Shown piece by piece: positions 15,458 through 16,461 of a DNA stretch of 16,461 bases. Position numbers and translations under genes: made by a program. The DNA lies in the NCBI GenBank assembly GCA_035628035.1, contig DASPKS010000056.1, positions 1 through 16,461 of the forward strand, written 5' to 3'. Position 1 is the first letter of the stretch, and each line of letters starts with the position of its first letter. This DNA is from DASPKS01 sp035628035. Lineage in GTDB: Bacteria > Bacteroidota > Rhodothermia > Rhodothermales > Rubricoccaceae. The notes under the pieces are model-generated. The model was not told where the DNA came from. It saw only the letters and a list, made by a program, of their open reading frames with translations, and ran no database searches.

Positions 15458-16321
15458 ATGCCCGCCTCGCCCGACCCCGCGCTCGCGCGGCGCGTCTTCC
15501 TCGTCACCTTCGGGCTGTTCGTGGGGGCGTGCCTGTTCAGCCTCGGCGGGTCGGTGCTGATCAACTTCTTCCCGGCGCAGGCCGCCGCCGCGCTGGGGTG
15601 GATCGCCGAGCACCTCGGCCTCGCGTACCCCGACCTCATCAAGGGGCCCACGTGGGCCTACATGGCGCTCCTCCCGGTTCTCGCCTTCTCGCTCTACGTC
15701 CCTGAGCTGGGGTGGGCCCGCTCGTTCGGCTTCCTCGCCTGGGGCGCCGCTGTCGGCGCCACGTCGGAGCTGATCGGGACGAACACGGGCTTCCCCTTCG
15801 GGCACTACAGCTACGGCGAGTGGCTCGGCGCGAAGATCGCGGGCGACGTGCCGTACTTCATCCCGCCCTCGTGGTACGCCCTCTCCCTCGTGAGCCTCGA
15901 CCTCGCGCGGCGGCTCGGGCTGAACCGCGCCGGGCGCGTCCTCGCCACGGCCGCCTTCATGGTGCTGTGGGACGTCGCGCTCGACCCCGCGATGAACCAC
16001 GCCTTCCCCTTCTGGCAGTACCGCGCCGACGGGGTCTACTTCGGGATGCCGCTCGTGAACTGGGGCGGGTGGTTCCTCACGTCGGCCATCATCGCGCTCG
16101 GCTACGAGAAGCTGCTCGGCGGGCTGGCCCCGGCGCCGGACGCGTTCGTCCGCCGGTGGGGACCACGGGTGTACGCCGCCAACGTGCTCTTCCCTGTCGG
16201 GATCTGCCTCGTGTTCGGCGCCCCGCTGGCCGGCCTGTTCGGGCTCCTTGGCCTGGCCGTACCGATGGCGCTATTGAAGCGGCGAAGCGGCGCGGCGCGG
16301 CGGGAGGCGGTGCCGGCATGA
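15458..16321 (+). CDS. cruF: Carotenoid 1',2'-hydratase (CruF family)
   Basis: Integral membrane enzyme of 287 residues that adds water to the 1',2' double bond of an acyclic psi-end of carotenoids such as gamma-carotene, giving a 1'-hydroxy product. Family motifs: TSELIGTNTGFPFGHYSY (102-119), VPYFIPPSWYAL (131-142), and WDVALDPAMNHAFPFWQY (171-188) followed by GVYFGMPLVNWGGW (192-205). Acidic residues E104, D172 and D176 are candidate catalytic groups, by analogy only. About seven helices are seen. The frame is open far upstream over the RDD gene, but the ATG at 15458 gives the family's normal N-terminus. Its stop overlaps the crtB ATG (ATGA), so the pair form an operon. The product suggests monocyclic carotenoids of the myxol or salinixanthin type. 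Confidence 0.9.
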   Translation: MPASPDPALARRVFLVTFGLFVGACLFSLGGSVLINFFPAQAAAALGWIAEHLGLAYPDLIKGPTWAYMALLPVLAFSLYVPELGWARSFGFLAWGAAVGATSELIGTNTGFPFGHYSYGEWLGAKIAGDVPYFIPPSWYALSLVSLDLARRLGLNRAGRVLATAAFMVLWDVALDPAMNHAFPFWQYRADGVYFGMPLVNWGGWFLTSAIIALGYEKLLGGLAPAPDAFVRRWGPRVYAANVLFPVGICLVFGAPLAGLFGLLGLAVPMALLKRRSGAARREAVPA

Positions 16322-16461
16322 GCACGCTCGCCCTCCCCCTCCCGGCCGGGGCCGCGCTCCCGCGCCTCCGCCCCGGCGCCTCGCGCGCTGAGGAGGACCG
16401 GTTCCTCCGCCTCGCCTTCCGCCACCACTCGCGGACGTTCTCGCTCGCCACGCAGCTCCTC
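16318..16461 (+). CDS. crtB: Phytoene synthase, N-terminal part (cut by window edge)
   Basis: Only 48 codons are visible. CrtB condenses two geranylgeranyl diphosphates into phytoene, the first committed step of carotenoid synthesis. The segment EEDRFLRLAFRHHSRTFSLA followed by TQLL matches the start of squalene/phytoene synthases, where an H-S-K/R-[ST]-F motif precedes the first substrate-contact helix. A 20-residue proline- and alanine-rich leader comes first. The four-base ATGA overlap with cruF, also a carotenoid gene, strengthens the call. A squalene synthase-like paralogue cannot be excluded from so little sequence. Confidence 0.78.
   Translation, partial: MSTLALPLPAGAALPRLRPGASRAEEDRFLRLAFRHHSRTFSLATQLL

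Overview
This is a GC-rich bacterial window with dense coding. It looks like a member of the Rhodothermales/Rhodothermota, the high-GC branch near Bacteroidota (relatives of Salinibacter, Rhodothermus, Rubrivirga). Evidence: a secreted esterase carries a type IX secretion (Por) C-terminal domain. Genes lack obvious Shine-Dalgarno sequences. Several gene starts are preceded by boxes resembling the Bacteroidota -7 element (TAnnTTTG). A gene cassette typical of that superphylum (RDD, SpoIIM, DUF4129, DUF4350, MoxR, DUF58) and a CruF-type carotenoid hydratase are present. Taxonomy is an inference; no rRNA is present.

Layout. Positions 1-3219, minus strand: distal half of a complex I operon, nuoJ-nuoK-nuoL-nuoM (nuoM cut by the left edge), with a plausible promoter upstream of nuoJ. 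Positions 3363-5706, minus: a HAD phosphatase followed by a Ppx/GppA phosphatase with a C-terminal HD domain. Positions 5815-7970, plus: a secreted enterochelin-esterase-like alpha/beta hydrolase with a T9SS tail, coupled by a TGATG overlap to a PlsC-like acyltransferase. Positions 7948-14575, minus: six tightly packed genes transcribed SpoIIM-like, multi-pass membrane protein, DUF4129, DUF4350, MoxR ATPase, DUF58. Positions 14625-15350, plus: an RDD membrane protein divergent from that operon. Positions 15458-16461, plus: cruF and the start of crtB (cut by the right edge).

How the genes fit together. The nuo genes encode proton-pumping membrane subunits of NADH:quinone oxidoreductase. cruF and crtB belong to carotenoid synthesis. 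The most interesting block is the RDD-to-DUF58 cassette. It combines an AAA+ MoxR ATPase and its usual DUF58 partner, whose metal-binding (MIDAS) residues look lost, with five membrane proteins. The whole cassette is fired from a 49-bp divergent intergenic region built around an 18-bp palindrome. Its function is not established; it resembles an envelope or membrane-protein maturation machine.

Most very long open frames antisense to these genes are artefacts of GC-rich codon bias and were not annotated. No tRNA, rRNA, CRISPR, insertion sequence or prophage was seen, and no gene-free stretch exceeds about 150 bases.
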